Below, piece after piece: positions 31,612 through 42,945 of a stretch of DNA of 64,000 bases. The DNA comes from Gigaspora rosea (lineage: Eukaryota > Glomeromycota > Glomeromycetes > Diversisporales > Gigasporaceae). The notes beneath the pieces were generated by a model. That model worked only from the letters and a program-made list of their open reading frames with translations, was not told the origin of the DNA and ran no database searches. A program made the position numbers and the translations under genes. The DNA lies in contig QKWP01001230.1 in NCBI GenBank assembly GCA_003550325.1, positions 53,282 through 117,281 on the forward strand. The letters are read 5' to 3'. The first letter of the stretch is position 1. Each line of letters opens with the position of its first letter.

Positions 31612-34265
31612 TTATAATTTATCCATGTATCGGTCGAGTGTTGGAATTTCTTCGGAAAGACCTTTCCTTTTCCTTATGGCTTTTACAATATCGGAAACTT
31701 TTCCAGGTTCTAGTGGTGAACCGTTCATTAATTGCCCTATATGAATTGATTTAAAACAATTTCATAAAAAAAAAAACAACGTTAAAAAGAAGTCACAGAG
31801 AAACCAAATGGATACTTACAATGTGAAAATATTGCTACGGTTATTAAATAAAAGAATAAAACATGGTTTAATTTCAAAAAACAAATAAGTAAAAAAAATA
31901 AAAAAACGTTAAATAAAAATTCATAAAAGTACATACTCTGAGGGAACGCCTGGCCTCCGGTATTTGATCGTAGGTCAGCTGTAAAACCAAACGACTCATT
32001 TACCTAACATTTAAAATTATATTAATCGAGAAAATTCGAGTTTGTAAACTTAAATGATAAATAAAACAATAAAACATAAAACTAGCAGAATACTTACAGG
32101 TAAATAAGCTTTAACATTGTACAATGGAGTACCAAGGCGTTGTTCTTCAAGAATAACATTACCACGACGTTTGTTCAATACATTATAAACACCACCCAAA
32201 GCTTGATCTGGACATTGAATTTCAACAAGATAGACTGGTTCCAAGATACCAGGATTTGCGGTCAAACATGCCGCATAGATTACACGGCGACAAGTAGGAA
32301 TGATTTGGCCACCACCACGATGAATAGAATCACTATGTAACACTACATCAATGATATTGAGTCGACAAGAACGCATATTTTCTTCCGCACAAACACCCTC
32401 CTTTGTAGTCCATTGGAATGCAGCGACGCAAGAATCCTTAATTTCATTAATGTATTGAACACCTTTAGTTACATCTACCAACAAATTTGGACCAACGGAG
32501 TCTGGACCGAAACACCATATTTTACGAGCATCAGTTATATCCCAACCAAATTCGTCGGCGAGAACACGAGCACGTGCTTTGAACTCATCATGTGGTGTAA
32601 TCTTTCCGGATTCAATACTAGCAGAAAGTTCTTCATTCATTGGAAAAGCTTTCATATATAAACGATTATGCTTATTAGGAGATTTAGATAAAGCAGTAAC
32701 AGATGATTCAGCTCGAACAGTTTCACGGTAAGATACAACAGGATCACCAGTTTTGATTGGGACTTGAGCATGATCCTCTTCCAAATCCTTTAAACAAATT
32801 TCTAAATGTAATTCACCAACTCCTGTTACAATATGTTCACCAGATTCTGATGTATAACATTGAACGCATGGATCTGCTTTAGAAAGTCGTTTTAATCCTT
32901 CTACTAATTTTGGTAAATCATTTGCGTTTTTCACATCAACAGCAACTTGTACAACAGGTGAAACAGAAAATTTCATGACCTTTAAGTTATGTGCAATTTC
33001 AGAAGTAGTAATTGTTCCAGATTTGAGTAAATATTGGTCAACACCAACAATTCCAATAATATTACCGGCTGGACAATCATCAATTGGTTCAATATAACGA
33101 CCCATCATGAGAACAGTACGTTGAATAGGTTTTACAGTCAAATCATCCTTTTTACCAGGTTGATAATCTGGACCTTGAATACGGACTTTAAGACTGGGAC
33201 GAACAGTACCAGAAAATACACGACCAAATGCATAAAAACGACCTTTATCAGAAGTTGGTACCATTTTAGACACGTATAACATAAGGGGAGCATTAGGATC
33301 ACAATTACGGATACCAATAGCACATTCATCATCAGCAGGACCTTCATACAGTATTTCAGCACGATATTTTTGAGCGGTTAAAGGAGATGGAAGATGAATA
33401 ACTATCATTTCAAGTAAAGCATCAGCAGCAGGTAAGAATTTACGCATAACAATTTTTAAGAGAGATTTTCCATCTTTTTCTTTTTCTTCATTATTAAGTT
33501 TAATATCCAATTTTTCTAACATCATATCAATAGTATCCTTTTTAAAATTCATGATAGCATCAAATAATTTAAATATAGGATCCAAAACAAGTGAACAAAA
33601 AGCACGTTCAAGAGGTTTTCCTTCAGGTGTAAATGGTTTTGTAGACCATTTCTTTGTAATAGGATTAAAATAATTTTCACCCCAAAGTTTTTGCATCATT
33701 TTATCTTGATCAACACCAAATTTTTTAGAATAACGTCGAGCAAACTGACGTAGGGTAAAACCCCAACCGTGAAGACCAGAACCAAAAGCAACAGTACCCT
33801 TTTCTGGATAAACTTGAATATCACCCAAAGATTTGTCATTATACGTTGAAATAATGACATTTACAGACTCAATAGTTCGTTGAAATGCCTAAAATATTGA
33901 TAATATTAGTTTAACATGTATTTATTATGGGTTTGAAAATGAAAATAAAAAATGTAAAAAAGGAACATACAGTATACAAGTCTTCTTTTGGAAGTTGTAA
34001 TTCTAATAAAGCACGATCAACTTTATTGATTATAACTACTGGCTTGATACGTTCAGCAAGAGCTTGACGTAAGACAGTTTCAGTCTGCACACAAACACCT
34101 TCAACACAATCTACTACGACTAAGGCACCATCAGTAACACGGAGAGCAGCAGTAACTTCCGATGAGAAATCGACGTGTCCGGGAGAATCTATTAGGTTAA
34201 TCAAGAATTCATTACCTATAAAAAAAAAAAAAAAATTAATTAAGACTGAGTAAAAAAAAAAAAAN

Positions 34266-34354
<89 letters not shown>

Positions 34355-34914
34355 TCTCTAATTAACATTAATAAGTTTCAAAAATATCATACCATAGATT
34401 TCCTGTTTTATATCGTGTAGATTTTCCTCATTCAATTCAAAGTACATTGAAATAGCCGTGGATTTTATTGTAATACATCGTTCTTGTTCGTCTTTACGAC
34501 TGTCAGTATAACGAGCTTCACCAGCTTTTGAAGAAGCAATAATACCAGCTCTAGATACTAGAGAATCGGTAAGTGTGGACTTTCCATGATCGACGTGCGC
34601 TATGACCGACATGTTACGCACGTTAGAAACGCGGTCCATCTAATTTAATGAAATTACATAATAAATGTGAGTTTAATACTTTTAATTTTTTTTTACAAAT
34701 ATATTCATATATTCATCATATAAAAAAAAACAAACATATTACTTACAAGGGCACGAATTTGATCTACTGTAAAATTCACCTACAATTCATTTGTAAAAGA
34801 AATAATTTTTTTTCAAAATCAAACATGGATCAAATTTTATTACATCAAAGGAAAAATTCTATATAATTATTATTATCATAAAAAATTTAAAAAAATTTTT
34901 TTACATCGTACCAT
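31612..34914 (-). CDS. Elongation factor 2 (eEF2), 841 aa, eight exons
   Basis: A translocase GTPase that moves tRNA and mRNA on the cytosolic ribosome. Exons in transcript order: 34914-34912 (ATG only), 34779-34747, 34639-34393, 34215-33971, 33888-32098, 32003-31937, 31834-31820 (15-nt microexon), 31736-31612. All introns are GT-AG and the frames join exactly to 841 residues, against about 842 in yeast. Visible motifs are the P-loop AHVDHGKST (26-34), the kinase-site threonine at 57, DSPGH (104-108), NKVD (158-161) and the domain IV tip DSIHRGGGQ with its diphthamide histidine at residue 699. It ends YMDKL. Some usually conserved sites differ (TIFSHWQ where eEF2 commonly has CVFDHWQ). The start is set by the match to MVNFTV. 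A pyrimidine-rich stretch (34928-34950, complement) precedes the ATG, and ATTAAA lies shortly after the stop. No overlap with other genes. Confidence 0.95.
34254..34352. repeat. Long poly-A run with one N inside an eEF2 intron
   Basis: Nearly a hundred A residues (poly-T on the coding strand) between exons 3 and 4, with a single N at 34265. The length and the N suggest an assembly join or polymerase slippage. On the coding strand it would form the polypyrimidine tract of that intron. Confidence 0.9.
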
Positions 34915-37457
34915 ATTTTAATTGACTAATGGAAGTAAAGGGAAAAAAAAAGAACGATAGGTTTTTATTAGGGACTTTGATGCACGCAAGAAAAGTTTTT
35001 GGCTCATTTTACTTCCTTTTTTATAATATTTTTTTATACATAATCTTTCTATATCGATATCGATATAGTACTGCCGCAGCTAACTGGTATTGTAGCACCC
35101 AAAATTATTACGCATTTATGCGCAGGATTATTGACTAGAATTACTTATTTAGGAAATTAATGTGATAGAAATGACATAATTGCTTAGGGATTTATAAAAA
35201 TATAGTATTACTCCATGATTATGCGAAAGAATTACTTTTTGATTTCACTTTATAATATTGGGCCCACATTGAAAGATCATAGCGAGATTTTGGGTATTGT
35301 ATTAATGCATATGATTTAAATCTGCATGATCCATACCCCAAATAGGCAGCTGATGATCATATTTTAATAATTAAATTTTTATAAAATCCGGAATTTTGCT
35401 TCATCTGAACTTTATAATAACTTCATAATAACTTCAACAAATTAAGGTTCTAAATAAATAAATTAAATCCTCCGAAATGTCTTATAGAGGCTGCATAATA
35501 TGATAATGGCAAATTAATTATGAAAGACACAAGCATCCCAGTTCGAAAGATACTGCGGATACGTACTACATAAATATAATCAGAAGTGCAATTCATGATG
35601 AGAACTGCTTAATAATAAAGAAAGGTTTTAAAATACAAATATATGACAGGTTAATTGTTATAAGCGCAGTATCCTCAAGTCTGGCCTCAACTATATACTA
35701 CGTAATTAATGCTGCGGAAAGTTATAATTAGCAGAAAGCACTTTATTTATAGAAACATTTTAGGTGCGTTACACTAATTATTGTCTAACAAAAAATTATC
35801 ACATTCTTTCTTTTAATATTATTGTTTAAAGCGACAAGTCATAGGTGCTTTTCCAATTTGGTACCAGTCTACCTTTTTTGTGCGGCATTGGATAATTCTG
35901 GTGCTGTAATTATAAGAGTTGCATAAACAAATTACGCTTAATACCATCTATATTGCCAACTTCTAGTACATATTCGAATCAATTAAGGATGATCTCAATT
36001 AACACATTGTCGGAAGCAACCGGGTGGCGATACGAATTACCTAACCACCACCAAAACAAGCACCACACGATATACCCAATGGTAGAGACGGTACAATTTT
36101 ACTTAACAAAACCAAGGTCGGTTTATCTTTATTATAGAACAATTCACACTCTTCTACTCTACACGAAGATCAAAAATTAACCTTATTTATAACAAATTAC
36201 ATGCGGGGGCAAGATTGAATTTTTTAGATCTAAACCCATCACGAAATATTAAACAATTTCTGCGATTACAATTGATTTCATTATTATTAAATCCATTCTT
36301 TTCTCATGAAAGTTAATTTGACAACTCGACATAGCCTCACTAATTATTATTTCCTATATTAGAAGGCTATTTATCGGGGCTTCTTTCATATGGACGAGAT
36401 CTTAACGGTCTTGGGACTTATCAGGGATAGTTAGTTAGTTTCTTCACGATTTCTTGATGCATCGGGTCGGGTCTTGATCTCGTTTTGGGTCACATGGCAC
36501 AGTAAATTCGTGAAACAGGTTTACCTCCTACAACATACAATCACCTGATTGTTATCTGATTGTGTGGTTGTTCTTGAGAATATAGATGTCATTTTGAGGA
36601 TATGGATATAAGAAAGTCATATTATAAAATATTTTATTTGCATTTAAGAGAATCACGCGGACAATCAAGTGATTACTGCGATCTACGAAATTTGATCAAA
36701 GATACGTACGTACATCACCGCGATAAAATAGCAAAATCCTGTACCTAGTGATCGTTCGAATGATGATCATCGCACAATCTTTGGGGATTGAGTTATTATC
36801 GATTATTTTTTAGGGATATGGAGGTTCTCAAACGTATCTCCCAGTGATTTTATCGATTATTGGAGCTACGATCATTAATTTTTTCATAGATCTGCTTAGA
36901 GATCGTAGCAGTTGTGAAAACCTTTACCCGGTTATTATTAAATTACCCGGGTTATAAGAATATATCACTATGTTGCATAATAGCAATTTCTACCTGGGTT
37001 GGTTAGAGATGTGACTCGCGCAAGATGATGAATCGTGATTTCGCGTGACTGGCGTGAGATAACATCACATTTCGCGTGAGATATATAAATTGATTAGGAA
37101 TTTTTATTAAAATTCTAATAAATATATATTTCTGCCTCGTGACGTGAACATTTCTAGCTTGATTAGTTAAAATTTAAAATCCACATTTTGCTCTATCAAT
37201 TTGTTGCAAAATTGTTATAAGGATCACTTTAATTAATCATAAAGTTGTTGAGAAACATATAGGGAAGTTGTTTGAGGACATCCTTAATCCCAAAAGATCG
37301 TTTGACATCCTTACGCGCCCGTACGTAAAAGAAGCACTTAACTGCGCCACAATCACAATTTTGAAAACTGCGGAAATTAATGACGATTAGCAGGGTTTAC
37401 AATAGCCAATAATTAATATGAGTAACTATTTCATAAACGACTAATGAAAGTATATTA
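34915..37457. other. Intergenic, no gene seen
   Basis: 5' flank of eEF2, then about 2.3 kb without a credible frame. ATATCGATATCGATAT at 35051-35066 is a palindromic tract. The frame at 35953-36180 resembles nothing and is not called. Confidence 0.4.
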
Positions 37458-37505
37458 GGCCACGCAAAGTTGATTTTTCGTTTTGCATAATCGCCGATCA
37501 TTTTG

Positions 37506-38517
37506 TCATAATTCCTGGGACACCTGGCCGAACGATTTCTCGGCCGATTCGGTTATTTCGGAAATAATTGATTCAAAAATAACAAATAAATTGATATATC
37601 AGATATATAAGTAATTTAAAACCAAGTGAATAATATAATTATTTAAATTAAAACTCAGCCGATAACTCATTTTTGCCCATAATGTATACATATGTATCGA
37701 TATGCATATCTCTGGTTGAATACAGAAATATGAAACTTTCAAAGCATCATCGCGATGAAAAAAAAAAATTTAGAAAACTTATCAATTCGAAAATTGCAAA
37801 ACACTTAGGTATTAGCAGGTTTTCTATAAGTCGGGTTTCTCAAGCACTTTAAAGACATGGATATGTTCATGTTGAAAAACTTCTGTCGCTTTCAGGACAA
37901 CGTTCACTAAACATGAACGATATAAAAATATTTTAAAACTTTGATAGACGAAAAACCTAACTAGCATTATATGAATTACAATCCGTGATACATTATTCAT
38001 GTAAAAATTTGGAGGGCTATACACCGACTTGGATATACATATAAACAAGTAATATTTTATATATATATATAGTATTTTTTTTTAATATATGCGCCTATTC
38101 GTGAAATAAATTTGTTATAAAAGCCAAAGTCTTTTTATAAGGTATATTTATTGACAAGAGCAGTTTTTCCATAAATTTCCGTACGAACCAAGTATATCAA
38201 ACATTTTGGAAAACGTTGACATAATTGTTATGATTGTATATTTTATAACCTTTATTATTATTATTGCAAGTCACTCTCGTTATAGTGAAGTCCTCGGGTT
38301 GTAAAATTTCTTCACTATATTGAGAGATTCACTATATCGAGAGCCTTTTATTATAGTAATAAAAAATTTCTTCACTATATAGCCAATCTTCACTATATCG
38401 AGAGTTCACTATAACGAGTGACTTGTATTATCATACAGATCATGCCGAAATCAATAACTTAGCCGATCTGCCGAAAAATCATCTGTCAAATTTTTACATG
38501 TGTCCCAGGAATTATGA
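37506..38517. mobile_element. TIR element with TCATAATTCC ends (about 1 kb)
   Basis: TCATAATTCCTGGGACAC at 37506-37523 is perfectly inverted at 38500-38517. Subterminal text also pairs (CGGCCGATTCGGTTATTTCG with CGAAATCAATAACTTAGCCG). No coding region. I could not fix the duplication. An outer pair (GATTTTTCGTTTTGCATAA at 37471 and its inverse near 39555-39585) suggests this sits inside an older element of about 2.1 kb. Confidence 0.6.
38267..38425. mobile_element. Small MITE with CAAGTCACTC ends (159 bp)
   Basis: Ends CAAGTCACTCTCGTTATAGT and ACTATAACGAGTGACTTG, with repeated TTCACTATATCGAGAG inside. Flanks TATTATTG and TATTATCA agree at 6 of 8 positions. Nested within the 37506-38517 element. 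Confidence 0.65.
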
Positions 38518-39080
38518 TAAGGACTAGGGAAGCGGGATCCGTTGGGTCCCGGAGCACCGCTTCGTATTCGCAAACAAATGTCAAAGTTGCACTGATAAAT
38601 CTATAAATTTACAATTCATTATTAATAAAAAATTGTTTAATACAAATTATATACTTGTCTATAATTTCTATGAAAACGCAAAGCTTTTAACTTTTGTAAT
38701 ATCAGTTTTTTGAGGTTAAAATGATGTAATTATATCATGATTAGTTACATAAAGCATTGTTATCTTACATATTACAAAAAGTTAAATAATTTAGTTTCTA
38801 ATTATATTTAAATTTTCAAAGCGACTTGTAATCTGGTTATAAGAAAATATACAAAGCAATTTAAATTTTAAAAGTTATGCTCATTTATAAAGATTCTTAA
38901 AAGCTGATATGACCGGATTATGATAACAAATTAATTAAATTTATATGTTCTTATTTCTTTTATTATTATTATCATTACTATAAACGACAAACTACATAAT
39001 ACTGAATCCGTTGAATTTTGTCTTTATTACTTTTTTTTTTTTTAAACTGTAGAAATAAAAATTTTGTAATAATTTGTATA
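38518..39080. other. Intergenic, no gene seen
   Basis: Starts with an unusually GC-rich patch (GAAGCGGGATCCGTTGGGTC and CCGGAGCACCGCTTCG, near 38529-38563) and then becomes AT-rich. No frame of note. Confidence 0.4.
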
Positions 39081-39260
39081 TGTTGTAGCCAGATGACAAT
39101 CCTGCCCAATTGTCAATTGGGCCAGCCCAGATGACAATTTTTACAGCCAAAAATAAAAATTGGCCTGAACTGATCTCTAACTCTACTTTAATTTTACCCT
39201 AACCCTAATTTAATTTGGCCCGATTGTCATCTGGGCAGGATTGTCATCTGGGCTACAACA
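39081..39260. mobile_element. MITE with TGTTGTAGCC ends (180 bp)
   Basis: TGTTGTAGCCAGATGACAAT at the left and ATTGTCATCTGGGCTACAAC at the right are inverted, with TA on both sides. The loop has CCCTAACCCTAATTTAA, a telomere-like word as in other elements here. Confidence 0.65.
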
Positions 39261-39944
39261 TATATATCAATTCGAAAGAATAATATGCATATCCAATAAA
39301 AAGTTAAATATTATGTTTATATTGCTAAAAGTTAATTAATTATTTGTTGATTATTGATGACTTGCTGATTAAATTTGCATATTACATTTTGTTTTGAACT
39401 GAAGTCAACCCATACGGAATTTTCTTACCTATTGTTTGGACTTAAGTTCCTCCGCTCTGCTCCTGAAATAAGTCCAATTATTCTATTTTTTCTAATTATT
39501 TTTATCAGAATTATTCTATAGAAAAAAATTCTGACCGCTGACCCAATATTTTGATTCGTTATGCAAAACGAAAAATTAACTTTTTATGACCTTATATATG
39601 GATATAAATCTATTAATTTAAAATAAAAAAAGAACAGACTTGCAGATCGAAATTATGAAACGCCAGTTTATACAAAATGAAAAATCGAATTTTGTGGCTA
39701 ATTCCATAGACTTATCTTAAAATCGCACCTTCAGTCTAAACAGTACACGATTATAACAGCAGCACTTACCATGGTAAGTTACCGCAGCAAGTTATTGGTA
39801 AGTTACCAAATGCTTGCTTGAAAAGTGCGATATTATCAGGAATTTTCTTAATAGTAACAATTAACGGCAATGAAATACGAAAGCTTCCAGGTATAAAATA
39901 TGTTATTTCACCGATACCTTACCGGTAACTTACCATTTTGATAA

Positions 39945-40112
39945 GGGCGCTAACATTAACATTTATTAGGTAATATTTTAGGGGATGGGGGGTCAAGCAA
40001 AATCTTACCTTCTTAGTTAAATTTGATTGGCTAAATTATATATATATATTACCTGGGGTTGGGGGGTAAGCCTCTATTGTAAATGGATATTAGGTAATAA
40101 ATGTCAGCGCCC
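39945..40112. mobile_element. Harbinger-like MITE, copy 2 (168 bp)
   Basis: GGGCGCTAACATT at the left and AATGTCAGCGCCC at the right, with TAA duplications at 39942-39944 and 40113-40115. It shares AGTTAAATTTGATTGGCTAAA and flanking text with the 17191-17351 copy. Non-coding. Confidence 0.8.
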
Positions 40113-40329
40113 TAACTTATCACCAAAATTTTATAAATTGCCGTAATTTAACTTCCAAATTTTTCAGATATGGGCCAGAATTATTTATCTAATTAGCATT
40201 AAATTAGATGGTTTTATTTTAGAAATTACGTTTCTGACATCTTGTTGTTAGTGCGCCAAGGTAGGCTTAAATTGTCATTTTAAATATTTTTCGTATTTTT
40301 TTTCAATCGTTTTATTTCAAGATAAGGTG

Positions 40330-40510
40330 TAATGTAAAAAAAAAAAAAAAAACGCAAAAAATCAAGAAAGCAGTAAGTCGTTCATAACACCAAATTTAGT
40401 CTACAAAACTACTTACTGCGCTCTAATAATTTTTCTTGTAAAATTTTAGTATAAATAATATCTTAGATCTAACCTAATACCAAGATACAAGCCCTAATTT
40501 AACAACGTGA
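40330..40510. repeat. Dispersed repeat core, another copy
   Basis: CTTGTAAAATTTTAGTATAA, ATAATATCTTAGATCTAACC matches the core at 3540-3740 and 11560-11720. The telomere-like word has decayed here. Confidence 0.45.
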
Positions 40511-40663
40511 AATTTGTTCTCCAATATTGTTCAGGATAATGATCTCTGTAACATCAAAGATTGAACTTTAGAAAAATCGCTAATGCGTGACTGACAACTA
40601 ACAAATTATACCTTTACTTCTTAGGCTTCTCGCCAGAAACGTGCCTATGGTGATTTAATAATA

Positions 40664-40843
40664 CAGTCAGACCTCTCTAAGTGCACCCTTTCTAAGTGCA
40701 CACCCTCTCTAAATGCACGCTTAAGTGCTGGCCCAAATATATACTTGACCTCTATAAATGCACTTTTTCTTATTACATGTATTCTCTAAATGCACGTTAT
40801 AAAAGTGTGGTCCCAAGGGCGTGCACTTAGAGAGGTCTGACTG
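40664..40843. mobile_element. Tc1/mariner (pogo-type) MITE (180 bp)
   Basis: CAGTCAGACCTCTCTAAGTG at the left and CACTTAGAGAGGTCTGACTG at the right are perfectly inverted, with TA on both sides (40662-40663 and 40844-40845). CTCTCTAAATGCAC is repeated inside. CAGT ends with TA targets are typical of pogo/Tigger relatives. Confidence 0.8.
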
Positions 40844-40845
40844 TA

Positions 40846-41821
40846 TAATGAAAGAAAATTATCATGTGCTAGTATTCTTATGTGTTCCTACATCGCACAT
40901 AGTGTTGATAGTCGAAATTGCTTTAAGTTATGTAGAAATATTTCGACTTTCGAACATTTGGGGTGTCCCAAGTTAAAAGGACCCATTTTTACAATTTTTT
41001 GAAAAATGAGTTTTTATTAGATTCATATAAATTTTGGCATGATTGACATTTTTCAATTATAAAGAAAAGTCGATTTGAATAATAAAAAATAAAGATAATG
41101 TAAAAGAAAAATTACAAGAGGCTGCATAGGGCAAACACATCACGAGGTTACCAGATAGTCACCTGTTACCTTTAACCAATCAAAATCATGACATTTGATT
41201 AATCCCGGATCAGTCCGAAAATCAAAACAAATGATTAAACTCAATTATCTCAAAATAAACTATATGTAAAAATGGGCCCTTTTAACTTACGACACCCCAT
41301 TTATCATGTCAAGCTTCTACATTAGTAAGATTCTAAATAATGAGAAATGTCAAATAATGTTGAAATGTCTAAATCAAAATTTATATAAAAAATTTTCGAG
41401 TTAAATATGTATTATTGTACTGTATATCAAAATAGAACCTCAATAATTTAGAATTCATTTATCGCTGTTTGCAAATTGATGTTATCTTTGATCAAATTTC
41501 GCAGATCTCATTCTACGCTACAATTACCTGTTTTATAATTGCTTTTTCTTACTAAAGATTCAATAACAATTGATTGAACTTAAAGTTGTTTCAGGTAGAT
41601 AATTGTTAAATTATAAATGATTAAGATCATGATTGATTTTAGGTCAAAATCCCGACAAAGTTAGCCGGAGTTAGTTTAATATTGGCCGGTTTTTTCAGGA
41701 TTTTGACAAAACAAAAACGATCTATATTACATTTAGTCATAATATTTATTTATAGTCATAATATTTATTTAATCAAATATTTTGACATTTAGTCATATAA
41801 TCTTTATTTAGTCAAACATTT
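40846..41821. other. Intergenic, no gene seen
   Basis: No gene. GATTTTAGGTCAAAATCCCG near 41635 and GCCGGTTTTTTCAGGATTTTG near 41684 belong to a dispersed inverted repeat also hinted at 2340 and 29808. AT-rich TAGTCATAATATTTATTT repeats lie at 41733-41815. Confidence 0.4.
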
Positions 41822-41905
41822 TTTTTTTTTTTTTAAAACCTGGAGATAACCCAGGACGCCGTTGGCGTACTTTATTAATTTACTAAATTTACTATTTTGT
41901 TAACA
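41822..41905 (-). mobile_element. 5'-truncated retroposon with poly-A tail (84 bp)
   Basis: The 12-bp duplication AGTCAAACATTT flanks it (41810-41821 and 41906-41917). On the minus strand it ends in an A run of about 14 after CCTGGGTTATCTCCAGGTTT, a small hairpin. AATTAATAAAGT upstream of the tail also occurs near the tail of SINE A, so it may be a truncated relative or the 3' end of a LINE partner. Confidence 0.65.
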
Positions 41906-41917
41906 AGTCAAACATTT

Positions 41918-42945
41918 AGATATTTAGTCAAATTTAGAAATTCGGCATTTTAGCAAAAATAATGTGGAATTGTTTGGAAAATTCTGAAATTATCCGATGT
42001 ATATGTTTTTATATGTTTTTTATACATTTTTATGCGTTTTTTTATACGATAATTTTTAATCAAAAATTTTTTCTATTTTTACAAACATCGTAATGATCTT
42101 GTTCGGAAAATCAACTCCATTCCGAACAATTTCTGACAATTTTATAACAAACATTTTATATAAGGATAAGGCTTACTATTCGTGGTTATAATAAACTTCA
42201 TACTGCGACTCACCTCAGTGACTGCCTCATGTGCTATTCAATCGAAAATAACACTTTTAACCCGTGACACTATTTCATTCGAACTAATATTCAAAATAGA
42301 TTACATTAGGAATCCTACTAATAAAATATTGTAAGTTTGACATCATATGTGAAAACTTGTTCGATATCCGTAACTCAATTCAAGAAAGTTCTAAGGAAGT
42401 GTAGTAGAACTACCATAATTAATGATTCGTTCCATAATTTCTAAAGATCATATGATTATGCTATTATTTTGAAAATGTTAAAAAAGGAAAATAAACAAAT
42501 TAGCAAAGATATAGTAGTACAAAGTTCTCATGACATGAAATTTTAAATTTTTAAAGTGCATATTAAGTACATACGTACAGTACGTGCGTACATGCGTACA
42601 ATTCGTATGAGCCAATCAAGCGCGATTAGTTCGCTTACAAAGAACCAATCGATCGTTATGTAAAATTAAAGTATTCGTAAGAATTATCATAAAAAAAATA
42701 TAGAGAAGGTTATAGTACTAATATGAAAGATTTTACATGATGTATATGAATAAAATAGAAAATTATGAAATAATAAGAATAATAAATAAACAATAAAAAG
42801 TTATTGATAATAAGAATCATCATATATAATAAAAGGATTATTATACAAATTAATACAGTTTTTTGAATATATATTAATTTATTATTTTATATATAAATCT
42901 AATTTACAAATCGACTACTAAAAGTATAAATTTTATAAAGATTAA
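41918..42945. other. Intergenic, no gene seen
   Basis: AT-rich 3' flank of the F-box/LRR gene. A degenerate ACGTACG tract lies near 42570-42600. No credible frame. Confidence 0.4.

Noticed and set aside
32140..33362. Several short frames overlapping eEF2 exon 5
   Set aside because: Shadows of the eEF2 reading frame.
37456..39593. Outer 2.1-kb element enclosing the 37506-38517 element
   Set aside because: A 19-bp inverted match exists (GATTTTTCGTTTTGCATAA) but the termini and duplications are not clear, so it is mentioned only as a possibility.
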